DNA of 64,000 bases, from positions 11,100,419 through 11,164,418 of the forward strand of contig CM034601.1 of assembly GCA_020091685.1 (NCBI GenBank), given 5' to 3'. Positions 1 to 11,760 of the stretch are shown in pieces. Every line of letters begins with the position of its first letter. Position 1 is the first letter of the stretch. The position numbers were made by a program, and so were the translations under genes. This DNA comes from Lutjanus erythropterus (Eukaryota > Chordata > Actinopteri > Lutjaniformes > Lutjanidae). A model generated the notes under the pieces. It did not search any database. It had not been told where the DNA came from and was given only the letters and a program-made list of their open reading frames with translations.

Positions 1-332
1 ACTCACGAGAATGGGAGGGGAAATAAGGTCACAGTGACCTTCAGACTGTAATCAGGTCATCCTCCAGTCCAAGTGGACATTTGAAGAAGCCAAATTTGAG
101 GAAATTCCATCAAGGTGTTCTTGAGGTATCATGTTCAAAAGAATAGGACAGATATGAGGTCACAGTGAACTTTGATCACCAAAATCTAACCTGCTCATCC
201 TTGAGTCCAAGTGGACATTTAAGCCAAGTTTGAAGACATTCCTTTCTTGAGATATCAAGTTCACAAGAATGGGACAGACAACCTCAAAACATAATGCCTC
301 CAGTACTGGCTGTCACTGACACAAAGGCATAA
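1..332 (+). repeat. Interspersed fish repeat with tandem units of about 130 bp
   Basis: Two diverged units begin at about 9 and 141 and a third start appears near 267, each opening with a GAAT(G/A)GGA-like motif. Each unit carries GAGGTCACAGTGA, a block around CATCCTTGAGTCCAAGTGG, and TTGAG(G/A)TATCA. A tail with ATAATGCCTCCAGTACTGGC follows, to about 332. The block recurs at 59483-59565. I know this as a high-copy family in percomorph genomes, but have no class assignment. The left end is cut by the window. Confidence 0.7.
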
Positions 333-602
333 AAAACAAGAAACTAAGTTTCCAAACAAATGAAGAAAATCCTAAACTGCAAATGTCTTGGATAAAATAT
401 GAAATCTGTTTTTTTTTTTTTTTGGTTGATGTCACACAGGGTCTCTTCACACTATCACATTCTAAAACTGCAGTAATAAATGCTGTTCAGTTCAGAAAAA
501 CTGCTCCAAAAACTGGATGGGAAAAATGTAATAATGTCTTTCTCAACCAGTCATTCATCTGTCATCCACACGGCTATCTTATTACTCAGGCCGCCTCTTG
601 AT
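333..602 (-). other. Intron on the 3' side of the follistatin-like exon
   Basis: Apart from a poly-T run near 409-423, which could prime slippage, nothing recognisable is present. Short open frames overlapping the exon on the plus strand are shadows of it. Confidence 0.5.
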
Positions 603-609
603 ACCCACC
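603..609 (-). promoter_or_regulatory. 5' splice donor of the follistatin-like exon
   Basis: The minus strand reads GAAAAG|GTGGGT, with the intron GT at 608-607. The exon ends AAG after a full Lys codon. It is an acceptable though not consensus-perfect donor (GTGGGT rather than GTAAGT). Confidence 0.7.
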
Positions 610-799
610 TTTTCCAGTTCATCACTGACCAGCCGGCCGTCCTGGTCCACATCCAGGTATTTGAACATGGTGTCCACCAGGGCTCTCTTCTCCTCCATGT
701 CTCTCTGCTGGCTCTGCTCTCCAGCCTTCAGCACTTTAGGCTGCATATCCAGCAGCATGCTCTTCAGCCTGTTGTACTCTGACATGGTGCATGCATTCC
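609..799 (-). CDS. fstl4/fstl5: Internal exon of a follistatin-like 4/5 (FSTL4/FSTL5) gene, EF-hand region
   Basis: The exon is 191 nt: two bases finishing a split codon, then 63 codons from NACTMSEYNRLK to VSDELEK. It enters at phase 1 and leaves at phase 0. The C-terminal third holds a canonical EF-hand loop, DVDQDGRLVSDE, with acidic residues at loop positions 1, 3, 5 and 12 and Gly at 6. The preceding helix is LVDTMFKYL. The pattern CTM-x2-Y-x-RLK-x2-LL, then a linker, then one EF-hand, is what I know from the segment after the Kazal domain in FSTL4 and FSTL5, secreted calcium-binding glycoproteins of the SPARC/follistatin type with later Ig domains. I cannot choose the paralogue from one exon. 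Both flanks have splice signals. The open frame runs on to a stop within the intron, which is not coding. The next exon is beyond the left edge, and the previous exon was not found in the window. Confidence 0.8.
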
Positions 800-836
800 C
801 TACAAGAGCAAACACACAGACATGAGAGAAAAGACA
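800..836 (-). promoter_or_regulatory. 3' splice acceptor of the follistatin-like exon
   Basis: On the minus strand a pyrimidine-rich run (CTTTTCTCTCATGTC, then TGTGTTTGCTCTTGTAG) ends with the invariant AG at 801-800, directly before the exon. ATTAATC slightly upstream could serve as a branch point, though this is only a guess. Confidence 0.75.
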
Positions 837-3800
837 TTTGATTAATCTCAATTACACAAAGCGAAGCCTTTGGATTGTGGCTGTAAATGGGACTTAATGT
901 GTTTGTGTGTTTTATAGAGGAAGGAGGGGAAAAGAAGGCAAGAGGGATAGATAGTATCTATGTTTGTGTATACATGTGTATGTCCTTGAGTGTTTACTCA
1001 TTTAAAAAATGTTAGGTTTTTGTTTGTTTGTTTGTTTGTTTGCATAATTTGTCTGACAGCTTTTTCGGTGCAGGGGGTCCAATTAATTACAAGTAATCCT
1101 TGAATCCACATGAAAACAAAAGGTAAACATCCTCATTTAGACCCTCTCAAGCTGCTTGTCCTCCTTTGCTATGGGATTACAGCTCATGCTTCAAACCAGA
1201 CTGGGTCTCTAGCTCCTGATGCTCTGCGAGGCTCTGCCTGATGAGGATGTGCAGAGGAAACGAGAGACCACAAATTAATCATGGGCAGCACTCAGCATTT
1301 TTCTTCACACTTGAAATCAATAATTATGCAAAACACGTCTATCCCATGCTGTGAGGAACTTAATACAAATGGAGAGCAGGCAAATAAGTGCCAGACACAG
1401 AGAGGGAGAAGACAAGGTTTTCCTTTTCGTTTCTTTTCTTTAGCATCACCTGAGCCTAATGACAGCATGAGAGACGACGACAGGAGAGTGGACCAGAGCA
1501 AGGCCTTTGTGCAAGTCAGAAACATGATGATGAGAGAAGAAAATATGGAAAAATCTCTCTCGTATGAATAAATCATTAGGTGGCGTCCCTGCCCGATCAC
1601 TGCAGAGCAGGAGCCCCCCCTCTGAGAGTACACGGGAATGGATCTCATTGCCTAATCTCCTCCAACAACTATCAAAGCTAACAAATGCAAAATGAGGGGA
1701 CATGATGGACACTCTAAGACTGTAAATGTTTAGTCCCAGCATCTCCTTTTGGTTCTAAACTTGTAGCAGTGGGGAGTGCTGCCAAAGCATATCTTGTCAC
1801 TGCAGCAAAGTCACCAAAGGTTCAGCATGGCTACAGCAGGAAGACTACATCTCCTGCTGGGGTACTCTATGTTAAAGTGCATATTAAAAAGGCACATATT
1901 TTCATGCTTATGCATATGTGACCCACACAAACTAACAAAGGGTTTCCTGGTGTGCACAATGCCATCTCATTTCAAAGGAAAGCTCAGGGTGACCCATGAT
2001 CAACTGCCCTCAGCAACCTCTGAGACTGCATGCTCTTTACTCAACTGCCATACCAGACGTTGGACCAGTGAGCAGGGCTTTAGTAAATAGTATTATTCAT
2101 TACACGAACTGCTTTCTGTGTACAAGAATTGCCATTCTACACAAAAGGGAGAGTCTAAAGAGAAAAAATGAGACCGTCATCTCAAAACAAAGAAAGAAAG
2201 TGAAACAGCTTGAGGCCTTCAGACTCATTTTTTTCAATTTTCAGTTTTTTTCTTGTCTTTTTCCTCATTCCTAAACAAATAGCTCTGCTAGACAAAACAA
2301 TGTCAAATCAGGTGAAATTACCATTTCTAGACTATTGATTAATTATTGACTCTTAATGGCAATTAATTGATTAATGAATAATCATTAATATCCTTAAACA
2401 GGAGTGAATGATGTCTTTGTCTGGGCCTATTTTGAGCTGCGGATTAATACACATTTGGTGTTCTAGCATACAACATTTGTCCAGTGCTTTATAAAGGTTC
2501 AACAGACACTTGAAGGCTGTTGGAAGAACAATCTCTGGGCCGTCCCTGCTTTGATGAATCTCAGTTATCTGCTGTTCATTTCTGGGAGGACTGCATGGTG
2601 TTTGACAGGTGCTCGCAGTCACGCATGAATACACACGCAAAGACAAAGCTAAAGAAACACACAATGACACACAGGTGCCTCAACACTAGGGCGACCCTTC
2701 TACTTATTGCAACACAAAGACTCACACACCCACACGACAAAGACAATGTGCACTCCTCTCTACCAGCAGGCTGTTAAGTCAAGGTCTCGGCTAAATCCCT
2801 GCTCAATGTTATTCCTGCGAGGGGAATGAGGCGTGAGATGGATCAGACATGAGGGATCATCACCTAGCTGTCATCCCTGTCCCTGCTCCGGAAGGACAGA
2901 AACAAATTAACACACCCATACTGATTTACATCTTGTCATATATGGACAGAACAATCCTCTCTTTGCTCAGACTTACTGAGCCCCCACAAGTATCCATACA
3001 GTGGGAAACATTATAACAAGAAATTCTACTGTTTTTCATGTGAAGGAAATGGATATTTTTAAAGGCACTTTGAAAACTTGTGTAAGAGGAGACATCTTCT
3101 GCCGATGTTGCTGCACCGACAGAGGTTGATTAAGGTCATAAATTACTTTAATGCCCTTATGACCTCCTTTTCTCTCCAGGTACACCCTCCATCCTCTGGA
3201 CATGGGGGAACAGTAAATGTTACACCAGGATGCTACAGTAAATCACGCTCTCTTTCTTTGCTGGAGTGAATGTCCTTTGATTCAGTCTCTCTCGTTCTGC
3301 TGAGCGCAGCAGCTGCAGCAGTGGCAGAGAAATATCTGTCTGTATTACAGTGCATCCACCCCTGACTCTAACACTGTTTTATTGTTCTAGAGGGACTAGG
3401 ACTCCCTTTATTGCCCGTTTGAAATGTTAGCTGCTTAAGTGAGTGATCCGAAGCTCCTCGCACCATGGACGCCCAATGTCCCGGAGACGGAGCTGCTCTC
3501 CACCGCTCAGAGCATCCTCCGAGCTCACTCTTTATAAATGTCAGGCAGGGGGAAACAAACAGAGAGGAGAAGAAGTGGAGAAGAAGAAAGTCCCTGTCAT
3601 GCTAAAGGGAATGTACTGTATGAGAGGACAAAAAGTCACAGGAATTTAAAAAGATAAGATCTCTCAAATGTTAAAAAACAAACAAAAGATGCAGTGTGAT
3701 TGTGTATGTCAATGCTACTGTTTTCCATTCTATTAATTCTACAACAGAAAATCAGTAACTTTGTAGATGAGTGGATGGATAGGTTGTTCATTATATATAC

Positions 3801-3880
3801 ACATTTTAAAAAAAACATCAGTAACTTTGCAAATGCTGCCACTCTTTATGTGTGAAATCTGTGTAAAAATCTCACAAAAT
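837..3880. other. Non-coding, presumed large intron; no gene seen
   Basis: The sequence is mostly unique. A (TTTG)n microsatellite lies at 1017-1042 and a TAAT-rich patch at about 2330-2400. Several short open frames occur on both strands, none with a recognisable domain or a pair of splice sites. Confidence 0.5.
1017..1042 (+). repeat. (TTTG)n microsatellite
   Basis: About six tandem TTTG units are visible, without interruption. Confidence 0.9.
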
Positions 3881-3884
3881 CAAC

Positions 3885-4105
3885 ACGCCCTCATACCAAA
3901 ACAACAAAACAGGTTGATTGCCAATAATCCCCAAAACAACATATGATTGGTGGAGAGTACCAGCAGCAACAGACATACCAGACCTGAAAGACATTACGCA
4001 AGCCACGTGACATGAAACGCATGCCTAACGTAAAACAGTCACCGCTTTTGTTAGGTTTAGGCACCAAAACTACTTGGTTAAGTTTAGGAAAATATAGCAT
4101 TTATG
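3885..4105 (-). repeat. Interspersed repeat, copy 1 (minus orientation)
   Basis: Its reverse complement contains AAGTAGTTTTGGTGCCTAAA, a GACTGTTTTA block, TCATGTCACGTGGCTTGCGT and GGTACTCTCCACCAAT. These align in the same order with 34018-34165. It is a diverged member of a common percomorph family marked by runs of the CCTAAACCTAAC type. Confidence 0.7.
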
Positions 4106-6357
4106 TAACAAGCTGAAATAACCTGAAACTTTTCATAACTCAATGATGACTTTTCATTTCAAACTACGGGTGCAACAGATCACAGAAGTTGAGTTGAGCT
4201 GAGTTGAATTAAGCTGATGTGAGGAATGGATCAGCAAATAAAAATAAAAAGGCCTGGGGTCAAATTAATCTGAAAGTGTTTAAAATGCACTTGGTTCTGA
4301 TGTAGCAGCCTCTCTCTGTCTGTAGCCATCGCCATGGTAACGGTAAATATAATAATATTAGAGAAATTAGTATGAGAGAGGAGCAGCAGATATCACTGTT
4401 ACACACATCACATCACCATCACAATATTCTTCTACTTGCTACTGCTACAACTATTACTCTGTGGTGACAGCATGCCCAGTTTCCCAGTTCCACCACCGAA
4501 ATGGTCTGAAGTCATAACCTAAACAATTTCACCTGATGGAGGTGAAGGTGATGGCTTTCAAATCAGTCGCTCTTCCTTTTGTTTTCAACACTCATAGTGA
4601 TGCAGAGCAGAGCGCGCAAATCTCTGCATTGAGATTTAGAGAATTATTCCTTTTAATTCCCTCTGTTACTTTTAAAAGTAACAGGGGCAGTAAAACTGTT
4701 CCCCTATAGCCGCTTCATTTAGTCTGTGGATCACATGTGTGACAAACTGCGCATTTAAAGAAGATCTTTTTTGGAAGCACTAACTTAAATGTGGGTGAGT
4801 AACAGTTTATAGTGAAATTTTATGCTGTTTTTGTCAAGGCATAAAAATGAAATGACAAAAAGGCATTCCTTAATAGCAGAGCGTGACCTCAGTGCGAGCA
4901 TGGCATCAAAACTGATTTGTTGCTGGTCTGCTGTCGGGTGTTGCTCGGCAGAACAATTTGTTAAAAAATCCAGTGGTAGAAATTCAAAAGGTACAAAACA
5001 GTCATACATCGACTGTAATTCGGATGTGTATGAATCAAAGAAGCTGAAACTGTACTTATTGGATGAGTACTTGGCTGCAGCTAAAAGACGGAGGGAGGGA
5101 AGGGAAATCCAAGGCATCAATCCTCCTGATGATGAAACCTCCCTACAATGCCCTCCAGGATGTAAAAGTGCTCTGTGTTAAATTTATGTCTGCCTGACCT
5201 CCCCTGGCTGAAATGATGGGATTATTTACTACCATACCGTCTGTGTGCTGCTAATATGCGATGTGATGGACCTCCCTTCCAGATAATTATGAATATGATG
5301 GACACTCTTTGCTCCTGAGGGCAGCAAGGTCTAAGAGAGCTGAGCCAATCTTGGAGGGTGACACAAGTCACAGGAGAGCCCCATATTGCATAATCGCTGT
5401 TGGCAGCTGTTTAAATCGGCTTACTGTGAGTTTCATAGTCGATCCAGCATTTCTTCTGTGACTGCTGTGACCAAAAACACTTAAACCTTTAACTTCCTCC
5501 ATTTTAATATTCATCAGACTATATTTTCAGTATCTTTAACAGCAGTGTACAGTTTGTATGACGAATGAGAAAGACATGTCACTGGAAACTTGAAAATACT
5601 TATGTAGAGCATAACATGGCTAAATGACAAGGGGAGCTAACTTCCAAAAAACATATGAATGGTAGTCAATGGGAAGAGACAATTAATTTTTATATCAGTG
5701 CAAATTGAATATCTTTGGATTTTAGATTATTGTTTGGTATGTCTTTTGAATTCTAGGAATTTTTTTTGCATTCTGTAAATGCATTTATGTGATCATTGAC
5801 AGTCAGACCTTACCTCTGAGACTGGATTTCTTTTTACTGCGTCACTGGTTGAATGTATATATTGCGAAGAATCAGTAGGAAATTTTCAGCTTGCTTTAGC
5901 AGTTAGTAAACCATTTGTGACTGTAGGAGCGCTCAATAGAAAGGCTTCTATAAATGAGATGAAAGTACAGATTATACTGCTGACATGCATACAGTATACA
6001 CAGCTTCCTGTGAATCCACAATGCCAACTGGCATTGAAATATGCTGTAGAGAGAGCTAATTATTAAACTTGAATAGATTCAATGGTTATGGCAGAAAAAG
6101 CTAAGCATAAATAGTATCAAAAATGTAATTTGATATATTCAAAACCTTAAGGGCTATAACTTTAAATCAATCCTTAGTTACATCCCAAAATTTAGTTATA
6201 GACGTATCAAAGAATGTAGTCTGTAGACACATTTATTGCAAATTATTAGTGATACAGGATAATAGCAGCACTTATATGCACACAAAGCCAGGATGTCTAC
6301 AGGGGAAATTTTTAAGGTTCCAAAACTGATAGAAAAGTTGGTATTTGCAGTGAAGGT
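4106..6357. other. Non-coding; degenerate hAT-like end near 4165; otherwise nothing recognised
   Basis: GGGTGCAACAGATCACAG at about 4168 resembles the end of a fish hAT-type MITE. It is followed by a short GAGTTGA/GAGCTGA-type degenerate tandem run (4190-4215). An open frame of 119 codons at 4822-5181 has a basic C-terminal half, but no family I recognise and no splice context, so it is probably chance. Confidence 0.4.
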
Positions 6358-6360
6358 TCA

Positions 6361-6498
6361 TTGTCAGTCAGTAGAGCATGAACCCCATATGCTGAGGCTA
6401 TCAGTCCTTTGCATTCGCCGCCAGTTCGACTCCCACCTGAGGCCCATTTGCTATTATATCCTCAGCTGTCGTTATGAAATAAAGGGAAAAAAAAACAG
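6361..6498 (+). mobile_element. tRNA-headed SINE
   Basis: An A-box-like segment (GTCAGTCAGTAGAGCATGA, 6363-6381) and a B-box-like segment (AGTTCGACTCC, 6423-6433) are spaced as in a tRNA promoter. They are followed by GGCCCATTTGCT and an A-rich tail (6478-6496). This is the layout of an abundant percomorph tRNA-derived SINE. The 3' body is degraded. Confidence 0.75.
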
Positions 6499-6544
6499 AA
6501 ACATGTTTAGATGAAATATTCTTCTTCTCTGACAACAATGCTAC

Positions 6545-6836
6545 AGCTGCAATGTCCTCCAGCCAGAATAACTGTTTTCATAAGCCTGTTTCATGTTAAT
6601 TAGAGTTCAAATTAATGCAGAGTGTTGCCAAATGAACTGTTTATGAGTTGTAAGAAATCATTAGTAATCTTTTAGAAAGAGTAGATATTTATAACTGTTA
6701 AATGGAGCAATATGTTAATGCTTGTATATTAAATAGGATTTCAGCCTATTTAATGAATTGCCTATGGCTGCAACTTGCTATTTGGGTGGCTGCTCTAATA
6801 TTTGTACATGTGATTGCTGCATATTGCTCCTTTAAG
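6545..6836 (+). repeat. Interspersed repeat, short copy paired with 18995-19507
   Basis: The stretch from TTAATTAGAGTTCAAATTAATG through GAGCAATATGTTAA to TGCATATTGCTCCTTTAA matches 19045-19507 in order. The inner 6698-6836 part is bounded by inverted ends (TTAAATGGAGCAATATG / CATATTGCTCCTTTAA), suggesting a MITE. This copy lacks about 200 bp present in the other. Confidence 0.7.
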
Positions 6837-7000
6837 ATCTGTCAAACTGATCACAATGACAAATTTGTGAACAACAAAGAGAAAGAGGTTCATTTTGGTA
6901 CAAAAAATATGGGCATATAAAGGTTTCAGCACTGGCCAAAATGAGTTGGAATATATAGGCATATTGGATATGGGCGAAACTCCAATATTGTGCATCTCTA
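6837..7000 (+). repeat. Probable MITE end fragment
   Basis: The segment ends with CTCCAATATTGTGCATCTCT, which resembles the terminal part of a fish hAT-type MITE known to me. No partner end or target duplication was found. Confidence 0.4.
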
Positions 7001-8425
7001 CAAATTCTGATGTTTATATGCAACAAAGAGGATTCTGCACTTTAGGACCCTCCTCAGTTGAATCGAAGTAGCATGTTAGACATGCTGTGGGCATGTATTT
7101 CCATAAATATGAACACAAAGCACAAAAACAGTCATTACTGAGAAGCAGCTTGCACAGCATCCATCTACAAACAACAGCAGGAGGAGGCTGAGGAGGTGAA
7201 GCGAATGTGCTGTAGCCTGGGTCAACAACAGCATGAATGATCAGCAGAGTGTGAGGATGAGCTGTCAAGTTCACACCTCACTGACAGTCAGCTGATCAGC
7301 TCTGAGCTGTCAGGCTGACCATGAATGAGATATCACAGTCAGAATGACGGATTAAACATTCCCGCTTTCTGAATTAATATCTTATATGAGACTGTTCCTC
7401 ATAACTTGGTATATAGTGGCTCAATAATTCCAACATCTCGAGCGGGAAAAAAAATGATGATTCATAGTTTAAAGTAACTCCCACATTTGTCAGCTAATAC
7501 ATAACTCCCGCTGATTTAGAATGACGCCTCTAGATTTCCTGAGTACGGGCAAGCTGTCTGCCAGTTTGCCTCACCATACATTCAGCAGAGTGGATCAGTG
7601 TGTGCTCTGGAAGTCTTATCAGAGTCTGTGCAGCTTGGCACTGACTAAATGAGAAACCCATTGCAACACCAAAGTTATTGGCAAAGCAGTGAAGGAGAAA
7701 TAGTACAGTAACATTCACTCCCCGGCTGCCTGTCTGTCTGCAAGCCTATCGTCCAGAACTGGCTCCTCAAACTGCACATCAGCACTATACACATCAGCCC
7801 TATATCTCTTCCCCTCTCTCCCTCTCTGGATCCGACTCTCTTTCACTCTTACTTAACTCACTCAGTCTGAGAGACTCCCATCAGTCTGAGGAAGAGTATA
7901 ACTTACAGTCAGGGACATGCAGAGTTTAGTAGCTCACTCATTCTTGAAAATTGGGAGAAAACTGTATTTTGAGGGGGTTTTGATTTGTACTTTTCAATTA
8001 TGCTGGGAAATATATTTTAAAAGATCAAACCCTTGGCTATTAAACCTTGTAACAGGACAACCTCCTAGTGGTTTAATTTTTTATTAAATAGTAATTTGCA
8101 GCAGAGGACTTGAATTTTGTCAACTCATACCAAGTATTATATCACATATAAGTATTATAACACAATGTATAAAACATATAGGAAATGTTTATTATTGAAT
8201 TAAATGCAAGATTATTTAATTAGCTCTAATAAAAAAAATAGAAATATTTTTATGCAAGAAATGAATACTATTATAATGTTGCCTATTCTCAATTTCTGCT
8301 GACAAAGTAATTTGTCTTCTCTTTGTCAGTGATAAACAACATATAATTTTTTGTTTACATAAACTTCAGAAATCCTTATGAACATACATTTAATGAATAT
8401 AACATTGAATATAACCATGACCTCT
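7001..8425. other. Non-coding; no feature seen
   Basis: Unique AT-rich sequence. The open frames here are short and lack domains. Confidence 0.5.
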
Positions 8426-8429
8426 CTAT

Positions 8430-8765
8430 GACAGAGTTGACATTTCTGACTGGCTGGCCCAAGTGGGGCAGAGTTATTTATTTATTTATTTATTTATTTA
8501 TATTAAATTGAAAAAGTACTCATTTCAGTCACATTATTCAATTATTAAAGAGAAGTGAGAGTTGCCTTATGTATGATGGAATATCTGACTGAGTTGACAT
8601 CTTACAAAGTTGACAATGTTTTTTTCATTTCACAGCAGTCATAGTGAGTAGCCATTTTATTTTTCAAAGTTGCAAAGAGTTCTCTTAATGCTAATCAAAA
8701 GATGTATTTCAAACCATCATTCTTATTTAGTTGTCATTTAGAAGAGCAACAGAGTTGACTCATTA
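8430..8765. repeat. Degenerate segment with spaced GAGTTGAC motifs
   Basis: AGAGTTGAC or close variants occur at 8433, 8590, 8606 and 8751, with a weaker GAGAGTTGCC near 8557. A (TTTA)n tract lies inside at 8474-8501. It could be a decayed mobile element, but no ends were identified. Confidence 0.35.
8474..8501 (+). repeat. (TTTA)n microsatellite
   Basis: About seven uninterrupted TTTA units follow GCAGAG. Confidence 0.9.
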
Positions 8766-8815
8766 TGGTTGAGACACATATGATAGCAACACAGAGAGCT
8801 TACCAGTGCTTGAGA

Positions 8816-10160
8816 AGTATTCTCACCTTTTTTAAACCAGGGAGTATAGCTAGCCCCCTTTTGTGCCTAATAACAGAACTGATGGAAATCTGGGACATCC
8901 TTTTCAGAAAACACAGATGATTATAACAGCACATTTTACACCTACGTTATCAGCTGGTATTTTAGATTTTGTTTTAACACTTTTTTACGTTTTCTGGCAC
9001 ACCCCAAAACGTTGGAATTAGTGTTAGTATGTTAGTAGTAATGATTTTTAAAGTTTTTTTCTTTTCTTGTCCCAGTTCTCAAGAATGGTTGAGCTACACA
9101 GGCCCTGACGACACAGGCCCTGACGACTGCCGTGTCGCCATCTTTGGTTGAGGTTCCCCTTGGACAAATGATTATATAAAATTACGTTTATTATTGTTGA
9201 CACTGCTGCTACGATCATTTTGATAATTAGTGTTGTGAAATAACCGGCTGAGTCTCAACTTCACAAGTAATGACCTTGTCTACAGTGTCAGTGCACCTTA
9301 CTTTTTTCTGCCTTTGAGTGCTAATGATCATGATGTGAGTGGTTGTCACACTAGCAGATTTACTCAGCAGGTACAGATATTTCTTAAAACGTTGCCTGAA
9401 AATATGGTTTAAGACTGTTTTTACGCCTCGACTCAGTTATAATTAATCACTTAATTAGCATTAAGTTCACAGCATGGAGGCTGTAACAGCTTTGGTTATG
9501 TTAAGTGAGTTGTGATGTCATGTTTTGAAGAATCTCAGCTATTATTTTAATAGAAGAATTCATGCCTGCACTACAGAAAGTCTTTTTTACTGAATTCAAC
9601 TCGTTGTTGTATCTTGTAGCTCATAAATAAGTCTTCATATTGAGTGCTGCACATGTTCACAGTGATGGTGGCCTCTAAAGAGAGGTGACAGAGGCAGAGA
9701 CAAAGAGCTGAGAGAGCTGGTTTCAGTAGCAAGCAGTCAACAGCTGAATTATTATAATTGAAACATCAGCAGAAAACTTTATTTACAATAACTTTTTTAG
9801 TCTCCTATTGGCTCTATAGAGAGTACACACCTCGTTGGGTGTTCCAACTAAGTTGTTTGTGTTTGATTTTTCTTTTTTAAAATAAAGAACTGCCTGTCAA
9901 ATAAGTTATCATACTGATCATTTTGAGGTACTTGTACTTATTTTGAGTATTTACATTGTTTGCTTACCATGTCTTTAATGAAGGGTTACTTGTTTTGCTG
10001 GTATTCAACAATAAAGAACATCGTTTGGAACAATGTGTCTGTTTATTTAGTAGTCTGGGTCTTCCCACTACTGTGAGCCCTATGACAGCTTCTCTGCTCC
10101 CAGCAGCAGGATCAGCCCGTTAGAGAGCGCTGCAGCATGATCCTGACAATTGTGCTACTA
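8816..10160. other. Non-coding; 15-bp tandem duplication only
   Basis: ACACAGGCCCTGACG is duplicated head to tail at 9096-9110 and 9111-9125. The rest shows no coding or RNA signal. Confidence 0.5.
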
Positions 10161-10164
10161 TAAT

Positions 10165-10303
10165 TCATAAAGTTGGCGGTCTGTGGGTAGGGTTCAGGTC
10201 GTTGATTAATGCATATTTTTGTGGGTTGGGAAGTGCCAATTGGCTCTCATAACGGGTTGGGTGGGTGCGGGTCTTAAAAACTTTGACCACGCATCACTAG
10301 CAA
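10165..10303 (+). mobile_element. Right end of a hAT-like element
   Basis: GGGTTGGGTGGGTGCGGGTC followed by AAAACTTTGACCACGCATCACTAG resembles the terminal region of a fish hAT element that ends in GCATCACTA. No matching left end (CTAGTGATGCG) was found upstream, so the copy is truncated or too diverged to recognise. Confidence 0.5.
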
Positions 10304-11595
10304 ATGATATCTTCTATCTATCTTCTACCATATGACTCTCCTTAAGAAAAAAAAAACAGTGAAAGAGATTTTTTCCTCATCTCCACCAGGTTTTTCTGTA
10401 GTATTGGAGAATGAAGGACATACAGTGCCATGCAGCAGCCTCCATACATGATTCCCACTAGATAATTTGTACTGTCCTGCAGAAATACCACAACCTCAGT
10501 CAATACAATCCATTATTTTCTGCTCTATATTTTTCATGCTTGTTAACACAATATGTGGTTTCTCACAAACTGAAGCCCAGTCAAATCACCTCCTACCTGC
10601 ATGTGGTTTTGGCTGTAATAGCAGCAGAGCTCTGACTAATGGAGACTGAAGAGGCTTTCATAGTCATGAACTACATGATGGCCTGTGCCTGACCCATAAA
10701 GCCAATAAAAAAGAACTGAGTTTATTCAATACAGGGTCAGCAACAACAACACAAAGAATAATCAGATCCTCAGTGGCACAAACAGAATATAAATACAGTT
10801 GCACTTGCACGCTCAGCCCTGGTGAAGCGGATTTAGCGAAAGAAAATAATTACCAAGCCCCCGCTCCCGCTAATAGATTGAGACTGGGAACAAGCTCAGG
10901 CGTTGATTACATTTTTAGCATCCATCCTCCTCTTTCCCCTACACCTGCAGTGTACGTTACAGTAATCTCAAGACCTTTCACAGCCCTTGCTGAGGCCTGC
11001 AAGCTGCTGCCTGATGATCCCATGAGTATACAGCTTTTAAATTGCCTGGATGTGGGGACTAGAGGAGACGGCCGCCCCGGGCTGTATGTGGCCTAACTGA
11101 ACCCCGCTGATGACACAGAACCCTGGACTAACATCCAACATCAGCCTGCCCAAACACAGCAGTGACCTTGTAAGGAAAGTTTCAGAGGCACACAAAGAAT
11201 GGACGATATTAACTAACTCAAAGTGTTTTGTTTCATGGTTGGGTTAGGTTTTAGAACGTGAAGTCATGGGTGTGGTCTATTGCACCTGTTACCACACCCA
11301 GTAGTGATGTCATAGAGTCCTGGAGTAAACCCCTGCATCACCACAGCAAGATGGGAAGTTAAACCCTGAGAGGTGAGCAAGAACACGATTTTGAGGGGTT
11401 GTTAAGTTGGTCATTACGTTGTTTCTCAGGGCCTTGTTAGCTCATTTTGAGCCTTCTTTCATTTTTACTGCTTCTGTGTTTTTAGTCAAGATTGCAAACA
11501 AGTTCATCGAATATTTATTTCCCTTCCAAAATGACACTCATTAGTGTTTTCTGATAAACATCACTTATCAGTATTCACCAGAAGAGTTACATATT
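10304..11595. other. Non-coding; no feature seen
   Basis: Unique sequence. A 107-codon open frame at 10773-11096 has no recognisable domain and no splice context. Confidence 0.5.
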
Positions 11596-11700
11596 AGTGC
11601 TGCAACTAATGAGTATTTTCACTGTCGATTAACCTGTCAGATAATTTTTGCAATAAATCAATTAGTTAGAGGTAAGGTAAGGTTAGAAAAAGCACAAAAC
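11596..11700 (+). repeat. MITE fragment of the CTGCAACTAA(C/T)GA family
   Basis: AGTGCTGCAACTAATGAGTA, then CACTGTCGATTAACCTGTC and AATCAATTAGTT, is the left end of a very common fish MITE with ends rich in CGATTAAT. Other degraded members lie at 55600-55890 and 56865-56935. Confidence 0.6.
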
Positions 11701-11760
11701 TTAGGGTTAGGGTAAGATCACAGTCACGGTTTAACAGTTCAGTTCAGTCGATTTATTTCT

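Noticed and set aside
1-332. CRISPR-like or satellite array
   Set aside because: Two to three diverged units of about 130 bp without spacers, and another copy elsewhere in the window; this is an interspersed eukaryotic repeat.
480-825. Plus-strand frames opposite the follistatin-like exon
   Set aside because: Shadow frames of the minus-strand exon with no domain of their own.
4822-5181. 119-codon plus-strand open frame with a basic tail
   Set aside because: No recognised family and no exon signals; a matching-length frame exists on the opposite strand, as expected by chance.
11700-11716. Telomere-like TTAGGG sequence
   Set aside because: Only about two imperfect units; no array.
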